Shown piece by piece: positions 48,595 to 61,603 of a DNA stretch of 64,000 nucleotides; position 1 is the stretch's first letter, and each line of letters begins with the position of its first letter. The stretch comes from Siphonodentalium dalli (taxonomy: Eukaryota; Mollusca; Scaphopoda; Gadilida; Siphonodentaliidae): the NCBI GenBank assembly GCA_032622095.1, contig CP136068.1, forward strand, positions 14,181,729-14,245,728. Reading direction: 5' to 3'. Both the position numbers and the translations under genes were made by a program. The notes under the pieces are model-generated. The model worked only from the letters and a program-made list of their open reading frames with translations. It was not told the DNA's origin and did not search any database.

Positions 48595-49914
48595 TCAGAA
48601 GCGGTCAGTCGAAGAAATAAATGAATAGACTGTCTCGAAAATGCGCGTATTTATTGTTTCACTATAGTGCGGGATGCCGAACAGGAAATCTTTTTCAGAG
48701 ACGATAGATGCATTAAGTTCATCCAACCTTGTCCACATCAGTTCTCTGGAGTCTGCGTACCAAGGACAACTGAAGAAAAAATGGTTAGCGTCTTCACATG
48801 CATGACCACAACTACATGATGGTTGAGCCGAGATGTAATTTTCATGTTTGTCGAAGTTTAGATCACTGCAGTTATTTCTGAGTCTGCAGTGCAGCATGTT
48901 TAGTTTCTTCTGACCAGCGTTATAGTATGATGGGGGGTTTTATAGTAATTTCTTGTTTGCAAAATGTTTTATACATGTTACTTATGATTTCATCTTTAGT
49001 TGGTTCTGATGAGGGGTCAGTAAGTTTTTTGTTTTCGGTAGTGGTTTTGCATGATAAATTCCATTCATCGATCATGGACGGGATGAAACTCGATTTGAAA
49101 CGGGCCGTATTAGTGAAGTAGTTTATGTATCGTAAAGGGTTTCTGATGGGGTATCGAGATGCTTCACTGACAGTATGGGGTAGTAACTTTGTGAGGTAGT
49201 TTGGGACATGATTGGTTAATATTTTATTCCAGGTATGCATTTTATGAAGGTTTCGTCTTTCTTTAAGGGGAGCCCATCTGAGTTAGAATAATACTCTCTC
49301 ATCTGATACCGAACGTGTCACGCCACTTACTATTCTACCGGCGTCAATATAGAGGTGGTCGAGTTTCCGGAGGAGGCAATGGGGGCGTTGTCCCAGACAA
49401 CGTCTCCGTATTCCAAAATCGGGAGTACATAAGTTTTGAACATTATTTCGAGGGTTTGTCTATTTACAAGAAATTTCATTCTCCTTAGTTGTGACAGTCT
49501 GGTTACCATGCACTCGACTGCAGATTTCATTGATATGAGTGTCCCAATGAAGATTTGATTGTATAGAAATTCCACGATGTTTGTGGCAAGCTACTTGCTC
49601 AATGTCGCGATCAACAAGATCAAGATCCAAATGATCTTCGGAGGGAGTGAGCGAAAACACCATAGATTTTGTTTTGTCTGCATTGAATGTAACCAACCAT
49701 TGTTTCGACCAGCAAGATACTCTATCCAAATCTTCGAATAGTTCCCGCGAACTGTCTTCGACTGATGGTTGTGCAGTGAAGAAACAAGTGTCATCTGCAT
49801 ACATACGAGTACAGGAGTGTATGGTCGTTGCCAGGTCATTTATATATGTCAGGAATAAGAAAGGTCCAAGAAAAAAAAATCCTTGTGTGACTCCTGCCGG
49901 AATAATGTGATAAT
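48595..49914 (-). pseudogene. 5'-truncated jockey/CR1-like non-LTR retrotransposon
   Basis: Minus-strand reading enters at RT motif PAGVTQG (49881-49900), then LGPFLFLTYINDL, YADDTCFF (about 49780-49804) and WSKQWLVTFNADKTKS. The thumb follows (HRGISIQSNLHWD, RLSQLRRMKF, FKTYVLPILEYGDVVWDNA). After frameshifts the C-terminal part resumes at 49240 (HTWNKILTNHVPNYL) and at 48897 (HCRLRNNCSDLNF, then CSCG-x-ACEDANHFFFSCPWY). This order is standard for jockey/CR1-type ORF2 proteins. At least three frame breaks make it non-functional. The endonuclease and ORF1 are missing. Confidence 0.88.
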
Positions 49915-51028
49915 CAGAAAGGTCAGGACATTATGGCATTATTCCACACAACAAATCTTCAACTGAACAATTTGAATTACAATTGCCATCCGTGATGTCT
50001 GATTGGAAAAATGCCACAGTAATGTTTACATAGCAATGATTGCATCGTGCAATTTCGTTACTTGAAGTATAAATCATCGAAGCTATTGGTGACAACAGTT
50101 ACTATCATTAATCGATGAAATGCACTATGCATGAATCATTTAGAAGACGACATATACCTTCTTATTTAACTAATGGCCTTAGCCTCTTTACATTTAAACT
50201 CTTATGCACTCTTATGGCCTTAGCCTCTTTACATTTAAACTCTTATGCACTCTTATGGTAACTTACACAAATTCTGCGAATTTGTGAGAAATGTACCAAC
50301 TTTATCTCATTTATATGATTCTATCCAATATACACTGTGCTTAATATATATAACATTTTCATCAAGTATTAACTGTCACGTCACCAACGCCTGGAGACTA
50401 TAAGTTCCCAATTTGTGTACCCCGCATACCATAAACATGTTTAACAGAGTGAATAACTGAATCTGAATAAATGAAACTGAATTATCAGTTATGAAAATAA
50501 GAACACAGTGTAACTATTTTTGTATATTATTCCTGATTATAACAATTTCACAGATTGTTTTTAATTTTCGTATGTACCCATATTAAAGGCCTTTGGGCCA
50601 CTTTAACAGACCTGGTTTAAGATGCTGGCTTGTGTCCTAACATTACTCGCCATGCATGATATATTCGAATATATAGGTTTATATTCCGTCCACACCACTG
50701 GCTGTGTTGTCCGGCTGAATTACTATGATTCTGGTAGGACAAAGCGTTGATGTTCAGAATAAGTACTGTTCATGTTACTAAAGTTATCATTTTTGCGGTG
50801 TTTGGCTAATACGATCTATTTGAACAAAAGCCAAGGTCTGTATGAAAATTTATCTATAATTGTTTTAATGATGGCGGCGCTGGTGTTTGCAAAAAAAAAG
50901 ACAGGAACAACCATCTCAACCATGGTCGGTTTTGCAACACAACCAACACAGATATAGAGGATCTCCAACGGATCCTATAAATTCAGGTTAAAGCGTCATT
51001 CGAAAGAGTTTCGATAGCTCTTTCGGGG
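49915..51028. other. No gene seen; 41-bp tandem duplication inside
   Basis: Mostly AT-rich. A 41-bp unit starting ATGGCCTTAGCCTCTTTACA is directly repeated at 50173-50213 and 50214-50254. A 61-codon frame at 50772 has no recognisable motif. Confidence 0.6.
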
Positions 51029-51280
51029 ATGAGAAACCGATTTGCCGGCAAAAGACGCCTTCCGGGTTTTTTTCGAATCCGAAAATCACGAAAATCGGGG
51101 AATTCTGTTTTTAGGATCCTAAAATCCGATCCGCCGGTTACAAAAAAAAAAAAAGTTTGTTTAAAACGCGTTTCGAGACCTTACGATGTCATTCCTGCAA
51201 AAATTATTAGGACCCGAAATGGGGAAAAAATTGAGAACTCAAAAATTGCGGGTTCAAAATTATTCCCCAATCCCCGGAGC
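51029..51280. other. Transition sequence before the macrosatellite
   Basis: It contains an 87-codon open frame rich in Arg and Lys and an A13 tract. I see no family match. It may be a diverged or unrelated flank of the 788-bp array. Confidence 0.5.
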
Positions 51281-54200
51281 GAGCGACGCTGATCCGGCCT
51301 GATCCGGGCTTTTTCGAGCGGGATTTCTTGGATCGGTCGATTGCATAAGGTGGACGGTGGCCATATGAACGCCCACTCATAATTTGGTGTCGCAATGTCC
51401 AAAGAATTCGCAGTGACAGCGTTTTACGTAAAATCGCGATCGGTTTTGCTGAATCCTGGCTCGCATATATGGTAGCCAGGTTAGAAATGATTGAACTGTA
51501 GTGCCCTCTGTGCGCCCTTAATGGGACAAATCCCCAATTAAAATTATCAATAATTGCTAAAGCAAGGCTGCACAATACAATAGTGTCCATTTAACTTAAT
51601 AATTGTCCACAATAGAGGGCACACCAATCGATTCCCCATTGAAACGAAACCCGACAAATTCCCCAATATCGCGTAAAAGATTGACTCGTATATATGGTAG
51701 CTACCTAGGGTTTAGTTTTGGTGGGGAATTGAAATAATAACTAAGATATTAGCGCTAATCGTGAGGTTATTTGGCCATATCGCATCTGTGAACATATGTG
51801 CGGAAATATCGGTGACATTTGTGATCGCCCGTGTGACTGTAGATGGGTTCTATAAATATGGGATGCATTTTTGTCACATTGGGGATTTTCTCGAATTTAG
51901 TATTCGTGGGAAATCGGAATAACACGTCCTTTTTGAACGGGATTTCTCGGATCGGTGATTTAACGACGAGGGTGGGTGGCCGCCTCAAATACCCATAGAT
52001 ACACCCCACCCTCAAAGAAATGGGGGGGGGGGGGTCCCACCCAATTGATTACTCTCTATATCATAATAAAAGCGATGATATCCGGCCTAATCCGGGTTCT
52101 TCCTAACGAGATTTCTTGGATCGGTCGACTACATAAGGTGGACGGTGGCCATATAAACGTCCACTCATAATTTGGTGTCGCAATGTCCAAAGAATTCGCA
52201 GTGGCAGCGTTTTACGTAAAATCATGATCGGTTTTGCTGAATCCTGGCTCGCATATATGGTAGCCAGGTTAGAAATGATTGAACTGTAGTGCCCTCTGTG
52301 CGCCCTTAATGGGACAAATCCCCAATAAAAATTATCAATAATTGCTAAAGCAAGGCTGCACAATACAATAGTGTCCATTTAACTTAATAATTGTCCACAA
52401 TAGAGGACACACCAATCGATTCCCCATTGAAACGAAACCCGACAAATTCCCCAATATCGCGTAAAAGATTGACTCGTATATATGGTAGCTACCTAGGGTT
52501 TAGTTTTGGTGGGGAATTGAAATAATAACTCAGATATTAGCGCTAATCGTGAGGTTATTTGGCCATATCGCATCTGTGAACATATGTGCGGAAATATCGG
52601 TGACATTTGTGATCGCCCGTGTGACTGTAGATGGGTTCTATAAATATGGGATGCATTTTTGTCACATTGGGGATTTTCTCGAATTTAGTATTCGTGGGAA
52701 ATCGGAATAACACGTCCTTTTTGAACGGGATTTCTCGGATCGGCGATTTGACGACGAGGGTGGGTGGCCGCCTCAAATACCCATAGATACACCCCACCCT
52801 CAAAGAAATGGGGGGGGGGGTCCCACCCAATTGATTACTCTCTATATCATAATAAAAGCGATGATATCCGGCCTAATCCGGGTTCTTCCTAACGAGATTT
52901 CTTGGATCGGTCGACTACATAAGGTGGACGGTGGCCATATAAACGTCCACTCATAATTTGGTGTCGCAATGTCCAAAGAATTCGTAGTGACAGCGTTTTA
53001 CGTAAAATCGCGATCGGTTTTGCTGAATCCTGGCTCGCATTTATATGGTAGCCAGGTTAGAAATGATTGAACTGTAGTGCCCTCTGTGCGCCCTTAATGG
53101 GACAAATCTCCAATAAAAATTATCAATAATTGCTAAAGCAAGGCTGCACAATACAATAGTGTCCATTTAACTTAATAATTGTCCACAATAGAGGGCACAC
53201 CAATCGATTCCCCATTGAAACGAAACCCGACAAATTCCCCAATATCGCGTAAAAGATTGACTCGTATATATGGTAGCTACCTAGGGTTTAGTTTTGGTGG
53301 GGAATTGAAATAATAACTCAGATATTAGCGCTAATCGTGAGGTTATTTGGCCATATCGCATCTGTGAACATATGTGCGGAAATATCGGTGACATTTGTGA
53401 TCGCCCGTGTGACTGTAGATGGGTTCTATAAATATGGGATGCATTTTTGTCACATTGGGGATTTTCTCGAATTTAGTATTCGTGGGAAATCGGAATAACA
53501 CGTCCTTTTTGAACGGGATTTCTCGGATCGGTGATTTGACAATGAGGGTGGGTGGCCGCCTCAAATACCCATAGATACACCCCACCCTCAAAGAAATGGG
53601 GGAGGGGGGGGTCCCACCCAATTGATTACTCTCTATATCATAATAAAAGCGATGATATCCGGCCTAATCCGGGTTCTTCCTAACGAGATTTCTTGGATCG
53701 GTCGACTACATAAGGTGGACGGTGGCCATATAAACGTCCACTCATAATTTGGTGTCGCAATGTCCAAAGAATTCGCAGTGACAGCGTTTTACGTAAAATC
53801 GCGATCGGTTTTGCTGAATCCTGGCTCGCATATATGGTAGCCAGGTTAGAAATGATTGAACTGTAGTGCCCTCTGTGCGCGCTTAATGGGACAAATCCCC
53901 AATAAAAATTATCAATAATTGCTAAAGCAAGGCTGCACAATACAATAGTGTCCATTTAACTTAATAATTGTCCACAATAGAGGACACACCAATCGATTCC
54001 CCATTGAAACGAAACCCGACAAATTCCCCAATATCGCGTAAAAGATTGACTCGTATATATGGTAGCTACCTAGGGTTTAGTTTTGGTGGGGAATTGAAAT
54101 AATAACTCAGATATTAGCGCTAATCGTGAGGTTATTTGGCCATATCGCATCTGTGAACATATGTGCGGAAATATCGGTGACATTTGTGATCGCCCGTGTG

Positions 54201-55917
54201 ACTGTAGATGGGTTCTATAAATATGGGATGCATTTTTGTCACATTGGGGATTTTCTCGAATTTAGTATTCGTGGGAAATCGGAATAACACGTCCTTTTTG
54301 AACGGGATTTCTCGGATCGGCGATTTGACGACGAGGGTGGGTGGCCGCCTCAAATACCCATAGATACACCCCACCCTCAAAGAAATGGGGGGGGGGGGGG
54401 GGTCCCACCCAATTGATTACTCTCTATATCATAATAAAAGCGATGATATCCGGCCTAATCCGGGTTCTTCCTAACGAGATTTGTTGGATCGGTCGACTAC
54501 ATAAGGTGGACGATGGCCATATAAACGTCCACTCATAATTTGGTGTCGCAATGTCCAAAGAATTCGCAGTGACAGCGTTTTACGTAAAATCGCGATCGGT
54601 TTTGCTGAATCCTGGCTCGCATATATGGTAGCCAGGTTAGAAATGATTGAACTGTAGTGCCCTCTGTGCGCCCTTAATGGGACAAATCCCCAATAAAAAT
54701 TATCAATAATTGCTAAAGCAAGGCTGCACAATACAATAGTGTCCATTTAACTTAATAATTGTCCACAATAGAGGACACACCAATCGATTCCCCATTGAAA
54801 CGAAACCCGACAAATTCCCCAATATCGCGTAAAAGATTGACTCGTATATATGGTAGCTACCTAGGGTTTAGTTTTGGTGGGGAATTGAAATAATAACTCA
54901 GATATTAGCGCTAATCGTGAGGTTATTTGGCCATATCGCATCTGTGAACATATGTGCGGAAATATCGGTGACATTTGTGATCGCCCGTGTGACTGTAGAT
55001 GGGTTCTATAAATATGGGATGCATTTTTGTCACATTGGGGATTTTCTCGAATTTAGTATTCGTGGGAAATCGGAATAACACGTCCTTTTTGAACGGGATT
55101 TCTCGGATCGGCGATTTGACGACGAGGGTGGGTGGCCGCCTCAAATACCCATAGATACACCCCACCCTCAAAGAAATGGGGGGGGGGGGTCCCACCCAAT
55201 TGATTACTCTCTATATCATAATAAAAGCGATGATATCCGGCCTAATCCGGGTTCTTCCTAACGAGATTTGTTGGATCGGTCGACTACATAAGGTGGACGG
55301 TGGCCATATAAACGTCCACTCATAATTTGGTGTCGCAATGTCCAAAGAATTCGCAGTGACAGCGTTTTACGTAAAATCGCGATCGGTTTTGCTGAATCCT
55401 GGCTCGCATATATGGTAGCCAGGTTAGAAATGATTGAACTGTAGTGCCCTCTGTGCGCCCTTAATGGGACAAATCCCCAATAAAAATTATCAATAATTGC
55501 TAAAGCAAGGCTGCACAATACAATAGTGTCCATTTAACTTAATAATTGTCCACAATAGAGGGCACACCAATCGATTCCCCATTGAAACGAAACCCGACAA
55601 ATTCCCCAATATCGCGTAAAAGATTGACTCGTATATATGGTAGCTACCTAGGGTTTAGTTTTGGTGGGGAATTGAAATAATAACTCAGATATTAGCGCTA
55701 ATCGTGAGGTTATTTGGCCATATCGCATCTGTGAACATATGTGCGGAAATATCGGTGACATTTGTGATCGCCCGTGTGACTGTAGATGGGTTCTATAAAT
55801 ATGGGATGCATTTTTGTCACATTGGGGATTTTCTCGAATTTAGTATTCGTGGGAAATCGGGAGAACACGTCCTTTTTGAACGGGATTTCTCGGATCGGTG
55901 ATTTGACGACGAGGGTG
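51281..55917. repeat. ~788-bp macrosatellite, about 5.9 copies
   Basis: GGTGTCGCAATGTCCAAAGA recurs at 51386, 52174, 52960, 53751, 54542 and 55329, spacing 786-791 bp. Copies are nearly identical. Much of the length variation comes from a G tract (13, 11, 13 with one A, 16 and 12 residues at 52022, 52810, 53598, 54387 and 55178). The first copy is the most diverged at its left end (CTGATCCGGCCTGATCCGGG) and lacks the AACGAGATTT form. Each unit repeats minus-strand frames of about 91 and 82-92 codons beginning MDTIVLCSL and, in the longest, MGGTPP. They show no known domain, and near-identity of copies means openness is not evidence of coding. Confidence 0.95.
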
Positions 55918-57670
55918 GGTGACCACATTTTCGCGCCACGGGTGGTACTCCCCGGTTGTGGGGTGTTTCTATTGTGTATTTGGGGTGTGCCAACCTCCCA
56001 TAACGTCAAATCGGTTGAAATCCTTACCATTTTCGAATATTGTCCATACTCCATTTTTACCCCCTCGTGGTGGTACCACAGGGGGTGATGGTTGGGGTAG
56101 GTGTGTTTCTAGTGTATATTTGTGGCTGGCCACCCACCCTCGCCGTCAAATCAGTTGAAATCCTTACCGTACTCGAAAATGGTCCATACCCCATGTTCAC
56201 CCCTCGGGTGGTACCCACGGTGGTGATGGGTGTGCGATCGTGTGTTTCTATGGTGTATTTGGGTAAGCCACCCACCAGTGCCGTCAAAACGGTTGAAGTC
56301 CTTACCTTTCTCGAAAATGGTCCATACCCCATTTTCAACCCTCGGGTGGTACTCCCCGGTTGTGGGGTGTTTCTATTGTGTATTTGGGGTGTGCCACCCG
56401 CCCATAACTCAAATCGTTTGAAATTCTTACCGTTCTCGAATATTGTCCATACTCCATTTTTACCCCCTCGTGGTGGTACCACAGGGGATGATGGTTGGGG
56501 TAGGTGTGTTTCTAGTGTATATTTGTGGCTGGCCACCCACCCACGCCGTCAAATCAGTTGAAATCCTTACCGTTCTCGAAAATGGTCCATACCCCATGTT
56601 CACCCCTCGGGTGGTACCCACGGTGGTGATGGGTGTGCGATCGTGTGTTTCTATGGTGTATTTGGGTAAGCCACCCACCCGTGCCGTCAAATCGGTTGAA
56701 GTCCTTACCTTTCTCAAAAATGGTCCATACCCCATTTTCATCTCCTCGGGGTGGTACCGCCGGGGTGATGGGTGGGGATCGGGGTGTTTCCATGGTCTAT
56801 TTTGGGCGGGTCACCCACACATGCCGTCAAATTGGTTGAAATCTTTACCGTTCTCGAAAATGGTCCATACCCCATTTTAACCCTTCGGGTGGTAGCATAC
56901 CTCCCGTGGGTGATGATGGGGGTCGGGACGTTTGTAGGGCGTGTTAGTAGGGCAACCCATTCATACCGTCAAATCGGTCGATATCCTTACCGTACTTGAA
57001 AATGGTCCATACCCCATGTTCACCCACTCGGGGTGGTACCCCCGTGGTGATGGATGGGGGAATGGGTGTTTCTAGGGTGTATTTGGAGCGGGCCACCCAC
57101 CCATGCCGTCAAATCGGTCGAAACCCTTACCGTTCTCGAAAATGGTCCATACCCCATTTTCACACCTCAGGGTGGTACCTCCGGGTGATTGGAGGGGTCG
57201 GAGTGTTTCTAGGGTGGTGTTATGGTGGGCCACCCTGCCATGTAGTCAAATCGGTCGAAATTCTTACCTTCTCGAAAATGGTCGATACATGTACCTCATT
57301 TTCACCCCCTTGGGAGGTACCCCCAGCTGACAGGTGGGATGGGGTTTTTCTATGGTGTATAGTGGGGGGCCACCCACCCAAATGCCATCAATCGGTCGAA
57401 ATCCGTACCGTTCTCGAAAATGGTCCATACCCAATGTTTACCCATCGGAGTGTTACCCCCCCCCCCCCCCCCCCCGGTGATGGTGGGGTTCGGGTATTTC
57501 TATGGTTTATTTGGGGCGGGTCACCCACCCATGCCGTCAAATCGGTCGATGTCCTTACCGTTCACGAAAATGGTCCGTTCCCATTTTCGCCCCATCGGGT
57601 TGTACCCCCGGGAGTGATGTTGAGGGGCGAGGGGTGTTTATATTGTGTATTTGGGTGTGCCACGCGCCCA
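55918..57670. repeat. ~140-bp GC-rich satellite, about 12 copies
   Basis: The unit is built from CGAAAATGGTCCATACCCCA, TTTTCACCCC-TCGGGTGGTA, GATGGGTG, TGTTTCTATGGTGTATTTGG and CCACCCACCCATGCCGTCAA. Units recur about every 136-145 bp (for example near 56168, 56311, 56574, 56718, 56856, 56995, 57136, 57276, 57414 and 57560). The variant TATTGTCCATACTCC appears at about 56038 and 56445, a 408-bp, three-unit higher-order period. Units decay toward the right end. A 20-C tract lies at 57456-57475. Open frames up to 225 codons arise from the repeats. Confidence 0.92.
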
Positions 57671-57978
57671 TAACAACAATGAGAACTGTATAGTTAGGTC
57701 TTGGCTTTTTCCAGTTAGTATTGGGAATGGACACTGCATCACACCCCGCCAATCGCGCAACCATTGCAGGTCACGTCCCTGCTACAGCGTACCAGTTGGC
57801 TATTAACTATAGACCACAATTTCCGAAACATCCCTCCGTGTTCGTAAGATGTTATTAATTTAAATTTATTTATAATAACATACACGAACCAGATCCCATC
57901 TATATTTCCGACAAAAGGAGGACCATAACTTATGTCTTAATTTTAGGATTTTTCTTAAGAACCTCACGTTAGACTAAA
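57671..57978. other. Spacer, ending in the arm of a palindromic host repeat
   Basis: No gene is seen. From about 57924, TGTCTTAATTTTAGGATTTT resembles the reverse complement of sequence just right of the transposon (62041-62075). The transposon therefore seems to have inserted into an older palindromic repeat. Confidence 0.5.
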
Positions 57979-58390
57979 TAGTAGGGCGGCTAAGTGTAAA
58001 ATTATGGTACAATCGTTCAGTTGGTGATACAAGCATGAAACTTGGTATGCATGATCAATATATATTACTAAAACAAATTGCTCGACAAACCAATCAAAAT
58101 GGCCGCCGCATTGAACTTCTACCCAGTATATAAGATACACTAACCACTTTTCGGTTCTTTCTTTGTTACGATATATAAGTAAATCATCCCTTTAAAGTTT
58201 GCGTTATCATAAGTATGCAAAAATATTATTATTTTTCGGAATTTATTGATTATTTTCATATTTTTACAGGTTTTTTTCTTCAAAATTCTTCAAAAAAATA
58301 GAGGATCACAAACATGGTCACGATGTGCTTATGACATTCTCAGACACAGTTAGTTCTGTACTATCCCAAGCTTATAAATATAATTAAGCG

Positions 58391-61300
58391 CTACAAATTG
58401 TTGGAGCAGCAGAAATAATTCGTAAACATATGCTTGAACATCGTACCAAATTTGACAAAAAGGATGTATACAATGCTCTATACCACAAAGTCTTCGGCAA
58501 TTTGTATGTATGATCGAGCATGGTGCTGACATCAAGTCACAGCTTACACATGGTGCAACAAAGTCTGATTTAGCAATCGCGCAGTTATTAGAAATAAACT
58601 GGTTCTCATCTAGATATAAGGACAACGCCTTTTATCATCGCCACTGTCAAGACTGTGAAACACCATTCCCTATGTACACTGGCATCACTTTGTACGCAAA
58701 ACACAAGGAAACGAAACCTGATTTTACATGTTCTATGAAAACTGACTGATCATGTCATGGACATCTAAAACCAGCTTGGAGATGTTGTTGGTAAACAGTA
58801 TCAAACATATGGATTTGTGTGTCCACCTATATTGAGAAAAGGCTTGTTCACCACATCTGCTTTGGACAATATTGACCACAACCCGACATCAACTACCAGC
58901 ACATCATCTTTCCACGGGACAACGCCTTTTATCATCGCCACTGTCAAGACTGTGAAACACCATTCCCTATGTACACTGGCATCACTTTGTACGCAAAACA
59001 CAAGGAAACGAAACCTGATTTTACATGTTCTATGAAAACTGACTGATCATGTCATGGACATCTAAAACCAGCTTGGAGATGTTGTTGTTAAACAGTATCA
59101 AACATATGGATTTGTGTGTCCACCTATATTGAGAAAAGGCTTGTTCACCACATCTGCTTTGGACAATATTGACCACAACCCGACATCAACTACCAGCACA
59201 TCATCTTTCCACGGGACAATATTTCAATGTTTCATCATCTGCATCCAGATAATCAAGGCGAGCAGCAACCTATTGACTTCAGTTCTTGAAAAACTGGAAA
59301 AACGAAACAAATCCCACATCTTCCAGATTCGTATACAAATGTTCCACCTGTCTATTTAAAAGATGTAAAGCCAAACCCACCAACTAACACCGGCTTTGAT
59401 CTACCTGGTTCAACTGTTTTTTCAAAAACATCTTCGGCTGGATTATGAGTGGTTAAAAAAGGTCTCGTCAACGGAAGTCATTGATGGTAATACATCAATA
59501 ACGTGGTGATCTCATGGTGCGACTCAAATGAGAGGTCATCAGTTTGATGTTGCAATAACCTCAATGTTACCTCTGTTGCGTGATCAGGCTCACTCATTAA
59601 CCACGAAAAAACATTGCATGCGCAAAATTAATGAATCGGTTCAACTTCTGAACTCAGAACGGACACCGGTCATTACTGCAGACCAGTCTCTGTATGCATT
59701 GGCTAAGCAGATACAGTGGCAGTGGCCAGACTTATATGGTGAGGACAAATATGTTGTTATGCTTGGAGGGTTACATCTGGAATTGGATGCTCTAAAATGT
59801 TTGGTTCAGTGCTTCTGGATAGCGACTGGACGAGTGCTCCTGTAGAAGCAGGTATAGCAAGCCCAGACACAGCAGATTCATTCATCAAAGCTTCACGTAT
59901 TACAAAAACCCGACAGGCACATCAGATAACACCATGTAGTCTGTACAAATTCATGAAATTTGCACACTCAGAATACTGCAGTCGGGATTTATCCAATGTT
60001 GATAGCACGCACTCAAATTTCAATGACTGGTGTAAAAGTAAATGTGCTGTTAATCCACAGTTCCAGTTCTGGAGTTTGGTGCTTGACATTGAATTGACAA
60101 TTTTACTGCTACCTATTCACCTCAGAGACATGATGACAATATAGAAGAAACACCCCAGCATAGCAAATGAATTTCACAGAGGGAACTTTCTTGTACACAA
60201 TACTGAAAGAAACTTCTCAAGTATGGCAATAGACCAGACCCATGAACAGCACACTGCAGTCGTGAAAGGGATGGAGGAGCAATTGGGATAACTGAGGATG
60301 AAGCACACTCAATAGATGGATGGTCGTTAGTTCAGAATTATGTTGCCTTATTTCTGATTATGATAATATTGCTTGTACAAAGGATATCACATAAGAAACC
60401 AAGCATCACGAGGAGACAATTGCATATAAAAAAAAAATTCAATAATGTGAATAACCTCACAGACGTGACACAAGAAATGGGAAATCCGTTTTCTGATGAC
60501 TCCACAGATAAAATACAGACATATTGCCATAAATATAAGAGAACTGACATCGTGTTTGACGTGTACAAGACAGGTAGCCGCATTCAGGAAACTAGGCCAA
60601 AGCGCGGCAAAGGAATCAGGAGAAGGGTATCAGAATCTAGCAAAACTCTAGCAGACTGGCATAGCTTTCTTCACGATGACAACAAAACAGAGCTACTAGT
60701 ATTTCACTTCCTTGCTGACAAGATCATGACTGTTAATACGGACAATGGCATTGTTGTTACCAAAGGTGAACATGTACAAAGTAACCATGAACTTGATTTG
60801 GATATTCTTGCACCATGTACAGATGAAGAGGCCGATACAGGGATATTTGTGGATGCAAAACACGCAGTTATCAACCAACACAACAGCATCATAATCCAAG
60901 CCACCGAAACGGATATAGTGATTGTAGCTGTAATTTTATACTCAAGTTTGAAAGCATTCGGTCACAGAAAGACATTCAGAGGAATTCCGATACATTAGAT
61001 TGTTTCATCAATAGGTACAACAAAATATTATGGAATTCTCTTTTTCCATGCATTAGTAGATGTGATGTGGTATCTGCATTTCGCGGGAAAGGAAAAAAGT
61101 CTGCATGGCAGGCATGGAATGTATTTCCAGAAGCTTTACCAATTTTCTCCAGACTTGGCAATTCTCGAGTGTCCATCACAGAACATGACATTTCAGTAAT
61201 CGAGAGATTCATTATAATAATGTACGACCGTTCAAATACATCCAATGACATTAATGAAGCCAGACTAGACTTTTTTTGCACGAAAACAGAGACCATACAA

Positions 61301-61603
61301 TGCTATTCCACCTACAAGGTCTACGCTTTTGCAGCATGTCAAGCGAGCCGCATACGAAGCAGGGCATATATGGGGACAATCATTGGCATTGTAAATCAGC
61401 TTACCCGAGTCCTGTAGATTGGGGATGGGCAGAAAATGGCAGTCACTGGGAACCATTTTGGACGGAGCTTCCACCATGCAATTGTCAAATGTAGCAGTCA
61501 GTTGACCAATTGCGGCTGCAAGAAGGCGTGTAGTGGGCGATGCACATGCTACCATATTGGGCATCCGTGCACCACTTTATGCAGTTGTTGCTGCCAAGTT
61601 TAA
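58391..61603 (+). pseudogene. Decayed transposase-like protein with nuclease-like region and Cys-rich C-terminus
   Basis: Several frames join into one family order. They are AAEIIRKHMLEHRTKF (from 58391); DIKSQLTHGATKSDLA (58510-58746); VCPPILRKGLFTTSALDNID (59123 on); MRGHQFDVAI and TPVITADQSLYALAKQIQW, then YGEDKYVVMLGGLHLELDAL (59528-59800); ADSFIKASRITKTRQAHQIT (to 60144); RNFSSMAIDQTHEQ (about 60210); and KRGKGIRRRVSESSKTLADW, then EEADTGIFVDAKHAV and ATETDIVIVAV (60600-60930). After that come a degraded CISRCDVVSAFRGKGKKSAW (about 61050-61110), PVDWGWAENGSHWEPFWTEL (61413-61472) and C-G-C-K-K-A-C-S-G-R-C-T-C ... C-S-C-C-C (to stop at 61601-61603). The EEADT and TETD acidic residues suggest a PIN/FEN1/XPG-like nuclease, and the C-terminus a CXC-type zinc cluster. 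Stops and frameshifts occur throughout; function is lost. Confidence 0.8.
58621..59214. repeat. 297-bp tandem duplication inside the transposon
   Basis: GACAACGCCTTTTATCATCG begins at 58621 and again at 58918. The copies are nearly identical and the second runs to CACGGGACAA before 59220. The duplicated part carries VCPPILRKGLFTTSALDNID twice (58817 and 59114 regions), which the family has once, so it arose after insertion or in a dead copy. Confidence 0.9.

Noticed and set aside
51181-55533. Conserved minus-strand ORFs (MDTIVLCSL..., MRVGCIYGYLRRP...) in the 788-bp macrosatellite
   Set aside because: Their repetition is due to near-identical tandem copies. They lack recognisable domains, and the longer version depends on the G-tract length.
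56996-57673. 225-codon ORF and overlapping long ORFs on both strands in the 140-bp satellite
   Set aside because: GC-rich, stop-poor repeats give open frames on both strands. The translation is a low-complexity repeat (ENGPYP, VVPP) with no domain.
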